Shown: positions 25,639 to 34,756 of the stretch, piece by piece | Layout: every line of letters begins with the position of its first letter | How positions within the stretch are numbered: the first letter of the stretch is position 1 | From: an uncultured Eubacteriales bacterium | GTDB taxonomy: Bacteria; Bacillota; Clostridia; Lachnospirales; Lachnospiraceae | Direction: 5' to 3' | NCBI GenBank assembly: GCA_949284175.1 | Contig: CASDVE010000026.1 | Coordinates: 1-51,412, forward strand | Length of the DNA stretch: 51,412 nt | Made by a program: the position numbers and the translations under genes | The notes under the pieces: model-generated | Databases searched by the model: none | The model's input: the letters and a program-made list of their open reading frames with translations, nothing else | What the model was told of the DNA's origin: nothing

Positions 25639-27075
25639 ATGGCAAAAGAAAAGAAATTAGTAGAAGCGATCACTTCTATGGAAGAAGATTTCGCACAGTG
25701 GTATACGGATGTTGTAAAAAAAGCGGAATTAGTGGATTATTCTAGTGTAAAAGGTTGTATGGTCATTAAACCAGCAGGATATGCGATCTGGGAAAATATC
25801 CAAAAAGAATTGGATAGACGTTTTAAAGAAACTGGCGTGGAAAATGTGTATATGCCAATGTTCATTCCAGAGAGCTTATTACAAAGAGAAAAAGATCATG
25901 TGGAAGGATTTGCACCAGAAGTTGCATGGGTAACCCATGGTGGTCTAAATGAATTACAAGAAAGAATGTGTGTAAGACCAACTTCTGAAACATTATTCTG
26001 TGATTTTTATGCAAGAGAAATTCAGTCCTACCGCGATCTTCCAAAACTTTATAATCAATGGTGTTCTGTTGTTCGTTGGGAAAAAGAAACAAGACCATTC
26101 CTTCGTTCTCGTGAATTTTTATGGCAAGAAGGTCATACAGCTCATGCAACAGCAGAAGAAGCAAAAGAAAGAACCATTCAAATGCTCAACGTTTATGCAG
26201 ATTTTTGTGAAGAAGTTCTCGCTATGCCAGTTGTAAAAGGACAAAAAACAGAAAAAGAAAAGTTTGCCGGTGCAGAAGCTACCTATACAATCGAGGCATT
26301 AATGCACGATGGAAAGGCATTGCAGTCTGGAACAAGCCATAACTTTGGGGATGGATTTGCAAAAGCATTCGGCATTCAGTTCACCGATAAAGACAACAAG
26401 TTAAAACACGTTTATCAGACATCTTGGGGTATGACAACTCGTCTGATTGGAGCGATTATTATGGTGCATGGAGATAATTCAGGTCTTGTTCTTCCACCAA
26501 GAATTGCACCAACACAAGTTATGATCATTCCTATTATGCAGAAAAAAGAAGGAGTTCTTGAGAAAGCAGAAGAGTTAAGAGGACTCTTAGCTTCTAATTA
26601 TCGTGTGAAAGTGGATGATTCTGATAAGAGTCCAGGATGGAAATTCAGCGAACAAGAAATGCGTGGTATTCCAATTCGTATTGAAATTGGACCAAAAGAT
26701 ATTGAAGCAAATCAAGGTGTTATCGTTCGTCGTGATACAAGAGAAAAAATTGTGGTTTCTCTTGATGAACTTCAAACAAAAGTTGGAGAAGTATTAGAGC
26801 AGATCCAACATGATATGTTTGAGCGTGCAAAAGCACATAGAGAAGAACACACGGTTGTGGCTAAGAACTGGGATGAGTTCAAAGAAGCTATTGCAGAACA
26901 AAGAGGATTTGTAAAAGCCATGTGGTGTGGTTGCAAAGAATGTGAAGAGGCCATCAAAGAAGAAACAACAGCCACAACACGTTGTATGCCATTTGAGCAA
27001 GAAAATTTAGGAGAAACTTGTGTCCACTGTGGAAAACCAGCGAAAGCTATGGTTTACTTTGGAAAAGCATATTAA
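25639..27075 (+). CDS. proS: Prolyl-tRNA synthetase, archaeal/eukaryote-like short type
   Basis: Charges tRNA-Pro. The 478 residues fit the type without the large editing insertion found in E. coli-like ProS. Class II motif 1 [12 protein letters not shown], then [23 protein letters not shown], motif 2 [27 protein letters not shown], and motif 3-like [15 protein letters not shown]. An anticodon-binding domain follows, and a C-terminal cysteine-rich module (CGCKEC...CMPF...CVHCGKPA, about 425-465) that binds zinc in this type. AGGAG precedes the ATG. Regulated by the T-box leader just upstream. Confidence 0.97.
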   Translation: MAKEKKLVEAITSMEEDFAQWYTDVVKKAELVDYSSVKGCMVIKPAGYAIWENIQKELDRRFKETGVENVYMPMFIPESLLQREKDHVEGFAPEVAWVTHGGLNELQERMCVRPTSETLFCDFYAREIQSYRDLPKLYNQWCSVVRWEKETRPFLRSREFLWQEGHTAHATAEEAKERTIQMLNVYADFCEEVLAMPVVKGQKTEKEKFAGAEATYTIEALMHDGKALQSGTSHNFGDGFAKAFGIQFTDKDNKLKHVYQTSWGMTTRLIGAIIMVHGDNSGLVLPPRIAPTQVMIIPIMQKKEGVLEKAEELRGLLASNYRVKVDDSDKSPGWKFSEQEMRGIPIRIEIGPKDIEANQGVIVRRDTREKIVVSLDELQTKVGEVLEQIQHDMFERAKAHREEHTVVAKNWDEFKEAIAEQRGFVKAMWCGCKECEEAIKEETTATTRCMPFEQENLGETCVHCGKPAKAMVYFGKAY

Positions 27076-27113
27076 TTTACGCCAAGGCAACGAGTCAAAA
27101 ACTATGTTTTTAT
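27076..27113 (+). repeat. 5' part of the dispersed repeat
   Basis: TTTACGCCAAGGCAACGAGT followed by CAAAAACTATG matches the first 20 nt of the repeat with one change (CGCG to CGCC); CAAAAACTATG recalls copy 1 (CAGAAACTATG). It directly precedes the proS terminator. Confidence 0.65.
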
Positions 27114-27168
27114 AAAAGAGCGTAACCATTGAAAGGAAAAGAGCCGATTCAATGGTTATGCTCTTTTC
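27114..27168 (+). terminator. Terminator of proS
   Basis: AAAAGAGCGTAACCATTGA pairs with TCAATGGTTATGCTCTTTT (one G-T or mismatch), followed by CTTAT. About 18 bp of stem. Confidence 0.8.
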
Positions 27169-27260
27169 TTATCATTTTGAGTCATTTGGCCTTTCTATTT
27201 GTTATATTTTGTGATAAAAATAAAATAGTCAGTTTAAATATCAATTATTAAGAAATAGAC

Positions 27261-27288
27261 TTGAAAAATAAGTTTAATATGTTAATAT
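27261..27288 (+). promoter_or_regulatory. Promoter of the transaldolase-like gene
   Basis: TTGAAA, a 16-nt spacer and TAATAT, about 45 nt before the start codon. Confidence 0.5.
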
Positions 27289-27330
27289 AAAAACAATATG
27301 GTGTAAAACTAAGTACTGGGAGGAAATGAC

Positions 27331-27984
27331 ATGAAAATTTTTATTGACACAGCTAAAATTGATGACATTAGAAAAGCAAATGAAATGGGGATTTTATCTG
27401 GAGTGACAACCAATCCGTCTTTAATTGCAAAAGAAGGCAGAGATCCAAAAGAGGCTTTGCTGGAAATCTCCTCTATTGTGGATGGACCAATTAGTGGAGA
27501 AGTAAAAGCGTCAACGGTGGATGCCGAAGGGATGATAAAAGAAGGAAGAGAGATCGCTAAGTTGCATCCAAATATGGTTGTAAAACTTCCAACAACACAG
27601 GAAGGGTTAAAGGCTTGCCATGTGCTTTCTAAGGAAGGAATTAAAACAAATTTAACGCTTATTTTCACTCCATTGCAGGCACTTTTAGCGGCAAGAGCGG
27701 GAGCAAGTTATGTATCTCCTTTCTTAGGGCGATTGGATGATATTGGAACAACAGGAATTCAATTGGTAGAAGATATTGCACAGATTTTTGCTATTCATAA
27801 CATTCAAACAGAGATTATTGCAGCCAGCGTAAGAACGCCAATTCATGTATTAGAATGTGCAAAGGCTGGTGCTCATATTGCTACCATTCCATATAAAGTA
27901 ATCGAAGCCATGTTGCATCATCCATTAACCGATCAAGGAATTAAGAAATTCCAAGAAGATTATAAAGCAGTATTTGGAGAATAA
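27331..27984 (+). CDS. fsa: Small transaldolase / fructose-6-phosphate aldolase family
   Basis: A 217-residue TIM-barrel enzyme of the TalC/MipB/FSA group. Typical features are [32 protein letters not shown], the Schiff-base lysine K85 in [43 protein letters not shown], and [25 protein letters not shown]. Members act as transaldolase in the pentose phosphate pathway or as an aldolase for fructose 6-phosphate; residues deciding between them cannot be judged by eye, so the symbol is family-level. GGGAGG precedes the ATG. It is monocistronic. Confidence 0.88.
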   Translation: MKIFIDTAKIDDIRKANEMGILSGVTTNPSLIAKEGRDPKEALLEISSIVDGPISGEVKASTVDAEGMIKEGREIAKLHPNMVVKLPTTQEGLKACHVLSKEGIKTNLTLIFTPLQALLAARAGASYVSPFLGRLDDIGTTGIQLVEDIAQIFAIHNIQTEIIAASVRTPIHVLECAKAGAHIATIPYKVIEAMLHHPLTDQGIKKFQEDYKAVFGE

Positions 27985-28052
27985 GAAAAATCTTACCATT
28001 AGAGAATCAGGAAAAATTTCAAATTATACTATCTTTCATAGCAAGTTTATGT

Positions 28053-28120
28053 TAGAATGAAGACGAATCGACAAGCGGTGTATCCTATGCAGAAATGTTT
28101 ATGACACACAGCTTGTTTTT
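28053..28120 (+). promoter_or_regulatory. Promoter and leader hairpin before the ABC exporter
   Basis: TAGAAT with an extended TG-T lies at 28053-28058. Just downstream, ACAAGCGGTGT pairs with ACACAGCTTGT (28071-28115, one mismatch), followed by TTTTTC. The hairpin could simply end the fsa transcript, or, being downstream of the promoter, act as an attenuator for the exporter genes. Confidence 0.45.
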
Positions 28121-28225
28121 CTTTCGTATTCTATTTCTATTTGTGGGGAAGCAACGAGTTATAGAGAAAACGAAAGAATAGTAAGATGAATATAGTTAAG
28201 TTATTGAGCGAGGAAAGGTGAACAA

Positions 28226-29950
28226 ATGAGACTAATTTTACACTACTTAAAACGTTACAAGCTCCTCGTATTTCTGAATATCGTTTCGGTATTTGGATTC
28301 GCCTTAGTGGAGCTTGGAATCCCAACTGTTGTATCCGATATGATTGACAACGGTGTGATGAATCAGGATGAAACGTATTTAGTTCGTATGGGTATTCGTA
28401 TTGCAATTATTTCTATTATCGGGGTTCTTGGTACGATTTTACTCGGATATTGTTGTGCTAAAATATCCACATCCGTGACAAGAGATATTCGTCATGATGT
28501 ATTTCAAAAGGTGCAGTCATTTTCTCATAGTGAAATGAATCAATTTGGTGTTGCTTCTTTGATTACGAGAACCAACAATGACGCCTTTCAGATTATGATG
28601 TTTTTAAATATTATTTTAAAAACTGCTTTGTTAACGCCAGTTATGATGGCGGTAAGTTTTACTCTTACCATCACGACATCCTTAAAACTTTCGTTGATTA
28701 TTGTATCGACGATTCCAATTATTATTCTTGGAGTTGTTTTGGTAGGGAAAATATCTATGCCAATCAGCGAAAAGCAACAGGCGTCTTTGGATTCCATTAA
28801 CCGTATTTTTAGAGAGAACTTGACGGGAATTCGCGTGATTCGTTCTTTTAATAATGATGCTTATGAGAGTGAGCGTTTTGATGATGAAAACGTGAACTTC
28901 ATGAACCAGTCAAAGCGGTTATTTAAGTTGATGTCTTCCACAGAGCCAATCTTTTTCCTTTTAATGAATTTGGCAGCGTTGCTCATTTATTTTACAGCCA
29001 GCCATATGATTGAAGCTCAGACATTACAAGTTGGAAAACTTGTAGCATTTATGGAGTACTTATTCCATGCTATGTTTTCTGTTATGCTATTTTGTATGGT
29101 ATTTATGATGTATCCAAGAGCCAATGTATCGGCAAAACGTATTATGGCAGTGCTTGATATGGATACGAGTATTCATAATGGAGCATCAAAAAAAGAGGAG
29201 AAAACAGCAGAGCATTCGGTTGTATTTGATCATGTGGATTTCGTTTATCCAGATGGAGAAGAGGCGGTATTAAAGGATATTTCTTTTGAAGCCAAGGCAG
29301 GGGAAACCGTTGCTTTCATTGGAAGCACTGGTTCTGGTAAGAGTACGTTAATCCAATTGATTCCAAGATTTTATGATGTGAGCAGTGGTCATATTTTCAT
29401 TGATGGTGTGGACGTACGAGATATGGATTTTTATGAATTACGAAATAAAATCGGTTTTGTGCCACAAAAAGCCAACTTATTTAGTGGAACCATTGAGGAT
29501 AACATCCGTTTTGGAAAAGAAGACGCCACAATGGAAGAGATTATTCATGCTACAAAAGTAGCACAAGCATATGATTTCATTATGGAAAAGCCATTACAAT
29601 TTAAAGAAAGAATTGTGGAGGGGGCGACCAACGTATCGGGTGGACAAAAGCAACGTCTATCCATTGCTAGAGCGTTAGTTCGAAAACCCCAGATTTATAT
29701 TTACGATGATTCTTTTTCAGCCCTTGATTTTAAGACAGATGCAACACTTCGGGCGGAATTAAAAAAGGAAATAACAAATGAAATTGTCTTTATTGTAGCA
29801 CAGAGGGTATCCAGTATTATGGATGCAGATCAGATCATTGTGTTAAATGAAGGAAAAGTGGTAGGAAAAGGAAAACATAAAGAGCTATTAAAATCTTGTG
29901 ATATCTACTATGAAATCGCATCATCTCAGCTCAGTGAGGAGGAAATGTAG
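28226..29950 (+). CDS. ABC exporter half-transporter, degenerate-site subunit
   Basis: A 574-residue type IV ABC exporter: six-helix membrane domain (about 15-300) then ATPase domain (about 333-574). Walker A GSTGSGKST (366-374), signature VSGGQ (470-474), Walker B YIYDD with D495 where a catalytic Glu is expected, and Q526 replacing the H-loop His (FIVAQRVSS). These two changes mark the non-hydrolysing site of heterodimeric exporters such as TM287/288, BmrCD and LmrCD. The canonical signature serves the active site built on the partner encoded by the next gene. Likely exports drugs, lipids or peptides. AGGAAAGGTG precedes the ATG. Confidence 0.92.
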   Translation: MRLILHYLKRYKLLVFLNIVSVFGFALVELGIPTVVSDMIDNGVMNQDETYLVRMGIRIAIISIIGVLGTILLGYCCAKISTSVTRDIRHDVFQKVQSFSHSEMNQFGVASLITRTNNDAFQIMMFLNIILKTALLTPVMMAVSFTLTITTSLKLSLIIVSTIPIIILGVVLVGKISMPISEKQQASLDSINRIFRENLTGIRVIRSFNNDAYESERFDDENVNFMNQSKRLFKLMSSTEPIFFLLMNLAALLIYFTASHMIEAQTLQVGKLVAFMEYLFHAMFSVMLFCMVFMMYPRANVSAKRIMAVLDMDTSIHNGASKKEEKTAEHSVVFDHVDFVYPDGEEAVLKDISFEAKAGETVAFIGSTGSGKSTLIQLIPRFYDVSSGHIFIDGVDVRDMDFYELRNKIGFVPQKANLFSGTIEDNIRFGKEDATMEEIIHATKVAQAYDFIMEKPLQFKERIVEGATNVSGGQKQRLSIARALVRKPQIYIYDDSFSALDFKTDATLRAELKKEITNEIVFIVAQRVSSIMDADQIIVLNEGKVVGKGKHKELLKSCDIYYEIASSQLSEEEM

Positions 29951-29951
29951 T

Positions 29952-31742
29952 ATGAATGAGAAGATAAACTGGAAAGTTTGTATGAAAGGTTTCCTCCATC
30001 ATGTAGCACCTTACAAAGGAAGGCTTATCATTGCTATTTTAGCACTGGTTTGTTCCACCGCTATTTATGCTGGAAACCCTTTAATTGAGGGTTCGATCAC
30101 AACCCAATTGACAAAAGATGCCAAAGAGATCATGAATCAAGTGGAAGGGGCTCATGTCCATTTCGATATTGTAATAAAGACGATTATAACACTTGCAATT
30201 CGCTATGGATTGAGGGCGTTTTTACTTTTAGTATCCGCATTTTTCTTAACCAATGCTATTCAAAGCACCATGCGAGATCTCAGAAATTCTCTGCAAACGA
30301 AGATACAGCGACTTCCTGTGCGGTATTTTGATAGCCATGCCTTTGGTGATGTGCTTAGTACCGTAACAAACGATGTGGACACGTTAAGCAATGCCTTACA
30401 GCAGACTTTTACAAAGGCGATAACAGGCGGATTGACCTTTATATTGGCTCTTTCTATGATGTTTAAAATCAATGTCACAATGGCAGTTGTTTCACTGATT
30501 ATTATTCCGATGACCGTATTGATTACGAAGATCTTTGTAAAACGTTCCCAAAGATTATTCCATCTTCAACAAAAGACAGTGGGAGAGATGAATGGAACTA
30601 TTACAGAGCTTTATGGCGGATTTAATGAGATTTTATTATACAATAAGCAAAAAGATGCCATAAAACAATTTGAAGAAGTGAATGAAAGAATGGCAAAATC
30701 TGCATTTAAAGCTCAATTTATTTCTTCCATGATCTCCCCATGTATTTCTCTTGTTACCTATTTAACCATCGGTGGTGTAGCGGTTTTAGGCTGTATTTTT
30801 GTGATTCAAGGAACAATAGTGGTCGGTGGTCTACAAGCGTTTATTCGTTATATTTGGCAGATCAACGATCCCCTTTCTCAAGTATCCCAATTATCCTCTC
30901 AAATTCAGGCAGCTTTTGCAGCAATGAGTAGAATTTTTACACTGTTAAATGAAGAAGAAGAGGAACAAAAAGGTACGGTTTCCATTGATGCAAAAGAAAT
31001 GAAAGGAAATGTATCTTTTGAACATGTGCAGTTTGGATATGAAGAGGATCTGCTGATGAAGGATGTAAACTTTGAAGTGAAAAGTGGACAAATGGTCGCC
31101 TTAGTAGGTCCTACGGGAGCAGGTAAGACAACACTTATGAACCTATTGCTTCGGTTTTATGATGTAAAAGGCGGGGCTATTAAAATTGATGGTGTGGACA
31201 TCAAAGATATGAATCGAGAACAGCTTCGTTCGTTATTCTCCCTCGTATTACAAGATACATGGTTGTTCAACGGAAGTATCTATGATAATATCCGTTATGG
31301 ACGGTTGAATGCGAGAAAGGATGAAGTCATTGATTCGGCGAAAATGGCAAATGTGCACCACTTTATTCGAACATTAAGCCATGGATATGATTCCATGATC
31401 AATGAAGAAGCAAATAATATTTCACAAGGAGAAAAGCAACTTTTAACGATTGCTCGTGCTATTTTAAAAGATCCTCAAATTTTAATTCTTGATGAGGCGA
31501 CTTCTTCTGTGGATACAAGATTAGAAAAGATGTTACAAGATGCCATGCAAAAAGTGATGAAGGGAAGAACTTCTTTTGTCATTGCACATCGTCTTTCCAC
31601 AATTAAAAATGCAGATTTAATTCTTGTGATTAAAGATGGAGATATTATTGAGCAAGGCACTCATGAATCTCTATTAAAACAAGGGGGATTTTATGAAAAA
31701 TTATATAATTCCCAATTTGCCAATAAAACCGTAGAAAGTTAA
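29952..31742 (+). CDS. ABC exporter half-transporter, catalytic-site subunit
   Basis: A 596-residue partner of the previous gene, starting 1 nt after its stop; GAGGAGG sets the start. Six-helix domain with an extended extracytoplasmic loop near residues 50-80, then an ATPase domain with Walker A GPTGAGKTT, Walker B ILILDEATSS with a proper catalytic Glu, and H-loop IAHRLST. The signature is non-canonical, ISQGEKQ instead of LSGGQ, which fits the degenerate site it forms with the first subunit. The two proteins therefore make one asymmetric heterodimer with a single hydrolysing site. A terminator follows directly. Confidence 0.93.
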   Translation: MNEKINWKVCMKGFLHHVAPYKGRLIIAILALVCSTAIYAGNPLIEGSITTQLTKDAKEIMNQVEGAHVHFDIVIKTIITLAIRYGLRAFLLLVSAFFLTNAIQSTMRDLRNSLQTKIQRLPVRYFDSHAFGDVLSTVTNDVDTLSNALQQTFTKAITGGLTFILALSMMFKINVTMAVVSLIIIPMTVLITKIFVKRSQRLFHLQQKTVGEMNGTITELYGGFNEILLYNKQKDAIKQFEEVNERMAKSAFKAQFISSMISPCISLVTYLTIGGVAVLGCIFVIQGTIVVGGLQAFIRYIWQINDPLSQVSQLSSQIQAAFAAMSRIFTLLNEEEEEQKGTVSIDAKEMKGNVSFEHVQFGYEEDLLMKDVNFEVKSGQMVALVGPTGAGKTTLMNLLLRFYDVKGGAIKIDGVDIKDMNREQLRSLFSLVLQDTWLFNGSIYDNIRYGRLNARKDEVIDSAKMANVHHFIRTLSHGYDSMINEEANNISQGEKQLLTIARAILKDPQILILDEATSSVDTRLEKMLQDAMQKVMKGRTSFVIAHRLSTIKNADLILVIKDGDIIEQGTHESLLKQGGFYEKLYNSQFANKTVES

Positions 31743-31785
31743 AAGGATGAGGAACATATTTTATGTGTTCCTCATCCTTTCTTCG
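31742..31785 (+). terminator. Terminator of the ABC exporter operon
   Basis: AAAGGATGAGGAACA pairs with TGTTCCTCATCCTTT (15 bp, 9-nt loop), followed by a pyrimidine-rich stretch. Confidence 0.85.
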
Positions 31786-31814
31786 TTTTCAAGAAGAATA
31801 AGTTCCTGTATAAT
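31786..31814 (+). promoter_or_regulatory. Promoter of the MerR-methyltransferase gene
   Basis: TTTTCA, a 17-nt spacer and TATAAT; the gene's own product may act here. MerR regulators usually need a 19-20-nt spacer, which is not seen. Confidence 0.5.
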
Positions 31815-31879
31815 AAAAAGAAAAACAGGAGAAAAAAGAAAGGTGTGAAACGGTGTCATAAGAAAAGAAAGGAAGAAAT

Positions 31880-33076
31880 ATGAATTTAGATACACAAAAA
31901 AAGCAATATTATACAACAGGTGCCTTTGCAAAAAAAGCATCTGTTACGATTCGAACCATTCGGTATTATGATAAGCAAAATATATTAAAACCAAGTTATA
32001 AGAATGACAAAGGCTATCGTATGTATACCGATGAAGATTTTGCCAAGTTACAAAGGATTCTTGTTCTAAAATATTTGGGGTTTTCTTTAGAGGAAATTCG
32101 AACGATGCCATTGCAAAGTGGGGTTTCTGATATGAAAGATTCTTTTCAAATGCAGTTGCGTTTGATTCGACAAAAAAAAGAGCACTTAGAGCAGATAGAA
32201 CAGGCACTTTGCGAGGCACAAAATCTTTTGCAAGAAACAAAGCAAGTGAATTGGGATGAGATTTTACATTTGATTCATATTACCAATTTGGAAAAAAGTT
32301 TGGTAGAACAATACCAAACCGCTACCAATTTGGATATTCGGATCGAACTGCATAGGAAGTATTCTGTCAACAAAAAGGGATGGTTTTCTTGGCTCTATGA
32401 ACAGCTACCAATAGAAAAAGTGGATAACATTTTGGAAATTGGATGTGGGAGTGGAGAACTATGGATTGGAGCCGACAAAAAACAACTGTCGGGGAAACAT
32501 ATTGTCTTAACGGATATTTCACAAGGAATGATTGCGGATGCTAAGAAGTTGATGGAAAAGCATGGCTTTCCCTTTGATTATCAAGTGATGGATGGTCAAG
32601 AATTACAGTTTCCCGATGAGCAATTTCAGTTAATCATTGCAAACCATGTGATGTTCTATATGAAAGATCAAAAAAAGGCATTGTCGGAAATCGTTCGCAC
32701 TTTAAAAAAAGATGGAGTGTTTTTTGCCAGTACCTATGGGAAAGAACACATGAAAGAGATTACAGAAATGGTACAAGAATTTGATAGCAAAATTCGGCTT
32801 TCCGATGTGAAATTATATGAGCAGTTTGGCATGGAAAATGGAGGAGATTACTTAAAACAGTATTTTCGTCATGTACAATGGATTCCCTATGAAGATGGAT
32901 TGGTTGTGGATCAAGCGGAGCCTATTGTCAACTATGTGCTTTCTTGTCATGGCAATCAAAGAGAACTTTTAGATGGAAAGACGGAACAATTTAAGCAGTT
33001 TTTAGAGGAGAAGATAAAAAGGCAAGGGAAACTTTCCATTACAAAATCAGCAGGGGTTTTTATATGCCAAAAATAA
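31880..33076 (+). CDS. MerR-type regulator fused to a SAM-dependent methyltransferase
   Basis: A 398-residue fusion. Residues 10-80 are a MerR helix-turn-helix and wing (YYTTGAFAKKASVTIRTIRYY, GYRMYTDEDFAKLQRI, LGFSLEEIRTM). Residues 84-120 form the usual dimerisation coiled coil (LRLIRQKKEHLEQIEQAL). After a linker comes a class I methyltransferase (about 175-395) with motif I ILEIGCGSGELW (184-195), the acidic residue after beta 2 (IVLTDISQGM), VMDGQELQFPDEQF and IIANHVMFYM. In typical MerR proteins a ligand-binding domain occupies this place, so methylation may be the response or SAM/small-molecule binding the signal. AAGGAAG precedes the ATG. The NTF2-like gene begins 30 nt after the stop. 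Confidence 0.88.
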   Translation: MNLDTQKKQYYTTGAFAKKASVTIRTIRYYDKQNILKPSYKNDKGYRMYTDEDFAKLQRILVLKYLGFSLEEIRTMPLQSGVSDMKDSFQMQLRLIRQKKEHLEQIEQALCEAQNLLQETKQVNWDEILHLIHITNLEKSLVEQYQTATNLDIRIELHRKYSVNKKGWFSWLYEQLPIEKVDNILEIGCGSGELWIGADKKQLSGKHIVLTDISQGMIADAKKLMEKHGFPFDYQVMDGQELQFPDEQFQLIIANHVMFYMKDQKKALSEIVRTLKKDGVFFASTYGKEHMKEITEMVQEFDSKIRLSDVKLYEQFGMENGGDYLKQYFRHVQWIPYEDGLVVDQAEPIVNYVLSCHGNQRELLDGKTEQFKQFLEEKIKRQGKLSITKSAGVFICQK

Positions 33077-33106
33077 AAGTATGGATAGAAGAAAAGGAGA
33101 AAAGGT

Positions 33107-33493
33107 ATGATAGAATCATTTTTAAATCATTTTTATAAGGTGATTTCTTTTGAAAAAGGAGAAGAATTTAAGGCGGAAGAATTTCGTCAGATGTTTCTTG
33201 AAAAGGCTTCTCTTTTGGAGGAAAACGAACAACAATATGAAAGACAGACAGTGGCACAGTATATAAAACAATTTCAAAATATTTATGAAGCCTATCCAGA
33301 ACTTTTTTTGGAAGGGTTTCATGAGCATCAGATTTCTTATGAAGTGATAGAAACAGAAAATAGCTACTTGGTTGCCAGTCGATATGAGAAACGATATACA
33401 AGAGATGGTGAGCCAATCATAGAATACGGAACCAATAATTTTATTTTAGTTTTAGTGGAAGAGAAGTTAAAAATCGCAAGTGTTTTATGGTAG
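33107..33493 (+). CDS. Small NTF2/SnoaL-like protein
   Basis: A 128-residue soluble protein. One long N-terminal helical region is followed by strands ending in YLVASRYEKRYTRDGEPIIEYGTNNF and ILVLVEEKLKIASVLW. The latter resembles the last strands of the cone-shaped NTF2-like fold, in which a pocket binds a small molecule. No catalytic residues can be assigned. AAAGGAG stands before the ATG. It lies between the MerR-methyltransferase fusion and sortase and is probably cotranscribed with the fusion, so it could share its ligand; that is speculation. Confidence 0.5.
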   Translation: MIESFLNHFYKVISFEKGEEFKAEEFRQMFLEKASLLEENEQQYERQTVAQYIKQFQNIYEAYPELFLEGFHEHQISYEVIETENSYLVASRYEKRYTRDGEPIIEYGTNNFILVLVEEKLKIASVLW

Positions 33494-33512
33494 AAGAGGA
33501 ACGATGTAACGT

Positions 33513-34265
33513 ATGGAGAAGAAACATAGAATGCAAAAGATTTTATTTTTCCTTTGTATTATTGTTTTTTTATATTCTGGATGGCAGTTATTAAACTATT
33601 ATTTGACTATGAAAGAAGTGGAGCGAGAATTTCAAGTTGTAAAAACAAAGGCATTTCCAGAGGAAACGAAACCATCAAAAAAAGGAAACAAGAACCGAAA
33701 GATCTTTGATTATGAGGCTTTAAAGGCACAAAATAAAGATACCATTGGATGGATTCAAATTGAGGATACAAACATCGACTATCCGGTGATGTATCGAAAA
33801 AATGACAATGAATTTTATTTGAAGAAAAACTTTCAAAAGGAATATTCTGTGGCAGGAACGCCATTTGTTGATGGAAGATGGGATCCGCTTAATAAACAGG
33901 AAAATATGATTGTATATGCCCATCATATGAAAGATGGAAGTATGTTTGCAGGGCTTGAACAATATAAGAAGAAGGAATATTATGAATCTCATAAAACGAT
34001 ACAATTGTGTCTGGAAAACAAGCTCCATACATATGAGATTTTCGGAGCTTTGGTTATCAGTGCAAAGCAGCATGCTCCACTATATTATGTGATGGATATT
34101 ACATCAGAAGAGGAATATAAGCAGTATATAGAGGAAGTTACGCCTCTGTTTTTATATGAAACAGGAAAAGAGCCAAAGAATGGAGAACCGATTCTTATGC
34201 TTTCCACCTGCGAATATACAAAAGAAGATGGAAGAATGGTTGTACTTGCAAAGAGAATTTCATAA
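33513..34265 (+). CDS. srtB: Class B sortase
   Basis: A 250-residue membrane-anchored cysteine transpeptidase that attaches surface proteins to the wall. Signal anchor at about 8-30, then the sortase barrel. IGWIQIEDTNIDYPVMY is the typical SrtB entry, YAHHMKDGSMF carries the catalytic His (H137), and MLSTCEYTKEDGRMVVLAKR carries C233 and R241. The long helical N-terminus and the YTKEDGR spacing are class B features. The start has only a weak ribosome site (GAGGAACG). No sorting-signal protein was found in the window, so its substrate lies elsewhere. Confidence 0.9.
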   Translation: MEKKHRMQKILFFLCIIVFLYSGWQLLNYYLTMKEVEREFQVVKTKAFPEETKPSKKGNKNRKIFDYEALKAQNKDTIGWIQIEDTNIDYPVMYRKNDNEFYLKKNFQKEYSVAGTPFVDGRWDPLNKQENMIVYAHHMKDGSMFAGLEQYKKKEYYESHKTIQLCLENKLHTYEIFGALVISAKQHAPLYYVMDITSEEEYKQYIEEVTPLFLYETGKEPKNGEPILMLSTCEYTKEDGRMVVLAKRIS

Positions 34266-34291
34266 ATAAAAATAAAAAATTAAAATTTTAC

Positions 34292-34320
34292 TTGCAAAAA
34301 ATGCTCTGTCATGTTAGAGT
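34292..34320 (+). promoter_or_regulatory. Promoter of the first glycine riboswitch
   Basis: TTGCAA, a 17-nt spacer and TAGAGT, with TG one base before the -10. The transcript would begin near 34327. Confidence 0.6.
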
Positions 34321-34326
34321 GAAGAA

Positions 34327-34490
34327 GTCCACATGATCCATAACAGTTGTGGACACTCTGGAGAGTCTTCATTTTACTTGAAAAGTTCAAAAAATGAGCT
34401 TTTCATCGTTTAAGAAGCGCCGAAGGTGTACGGCAAGAAAACGTTAGACTTACGTTTTGTTGTTAATCTCTCAGGCAAAAGGACAGGGCA
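34327..34490 (+). ncRNA. Glycine riboswitch, single aptamer with 5' hairpin
   Basis: The aptamer (about 34354-34490) shows CTCTGGAGAG, GCGCCGAAGG, TACGGCAAG, AATCTCTCAGGCAAAAGGACAG, the glycine-aptamer core. Its upstream neighbour is not a second aptamer but a simple hairpin GTCCACA/TGTGGAC, as in single-aptamer forms with a ghost partner. It precedes an alanine/glycine symporter. Confidence 0.9.
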
Positions 34491-34519
34491 TATCAATAAA
34501 ATGCAAATGTTCTACTCTT

Positions 34520-34552
34520 TAGAGGGCTGATTTAAAAATCAGCTCTTTTTTC
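34520..34552 (+). terminator. Glycine riboswitch 1 terminator
   Basis: GAGGGCTGATTT pairs with AAATCAGCTCTTT (one G-T or bulge), with a T run, 30 nt after the aptamer. Whether glycine turns expression on or off cannot be fixed by eye. The stretch 34553-34756 contains no gene or obvious element. Confidence 0.8.
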
Positions 34553-34756
34553 GTAATAACAGGACAAAAACCATAAGAAAACGCGATTCTTATGGTTGTG
34601 AATGGACTGTTTACGAGCTGGAAGCAATTCTAGTTGTTCGCAAGAGGCGGAGGTAAAGAGGAGAAAAATATCGATGAAAAGGGATTCCAATGAATTCTTC
34701 TCAGATGATCTCAGTCTAATATTGTGAACGAAAGCGATTAAATTTAGAGAGGAAGA

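Noticed and set aside
28148..28159. Another copy of the dispersed repeat (GAAGCAACGAGT)
   Set aside because: Only 12 nt match and neither hairpin is present; chance cannot be excluded.
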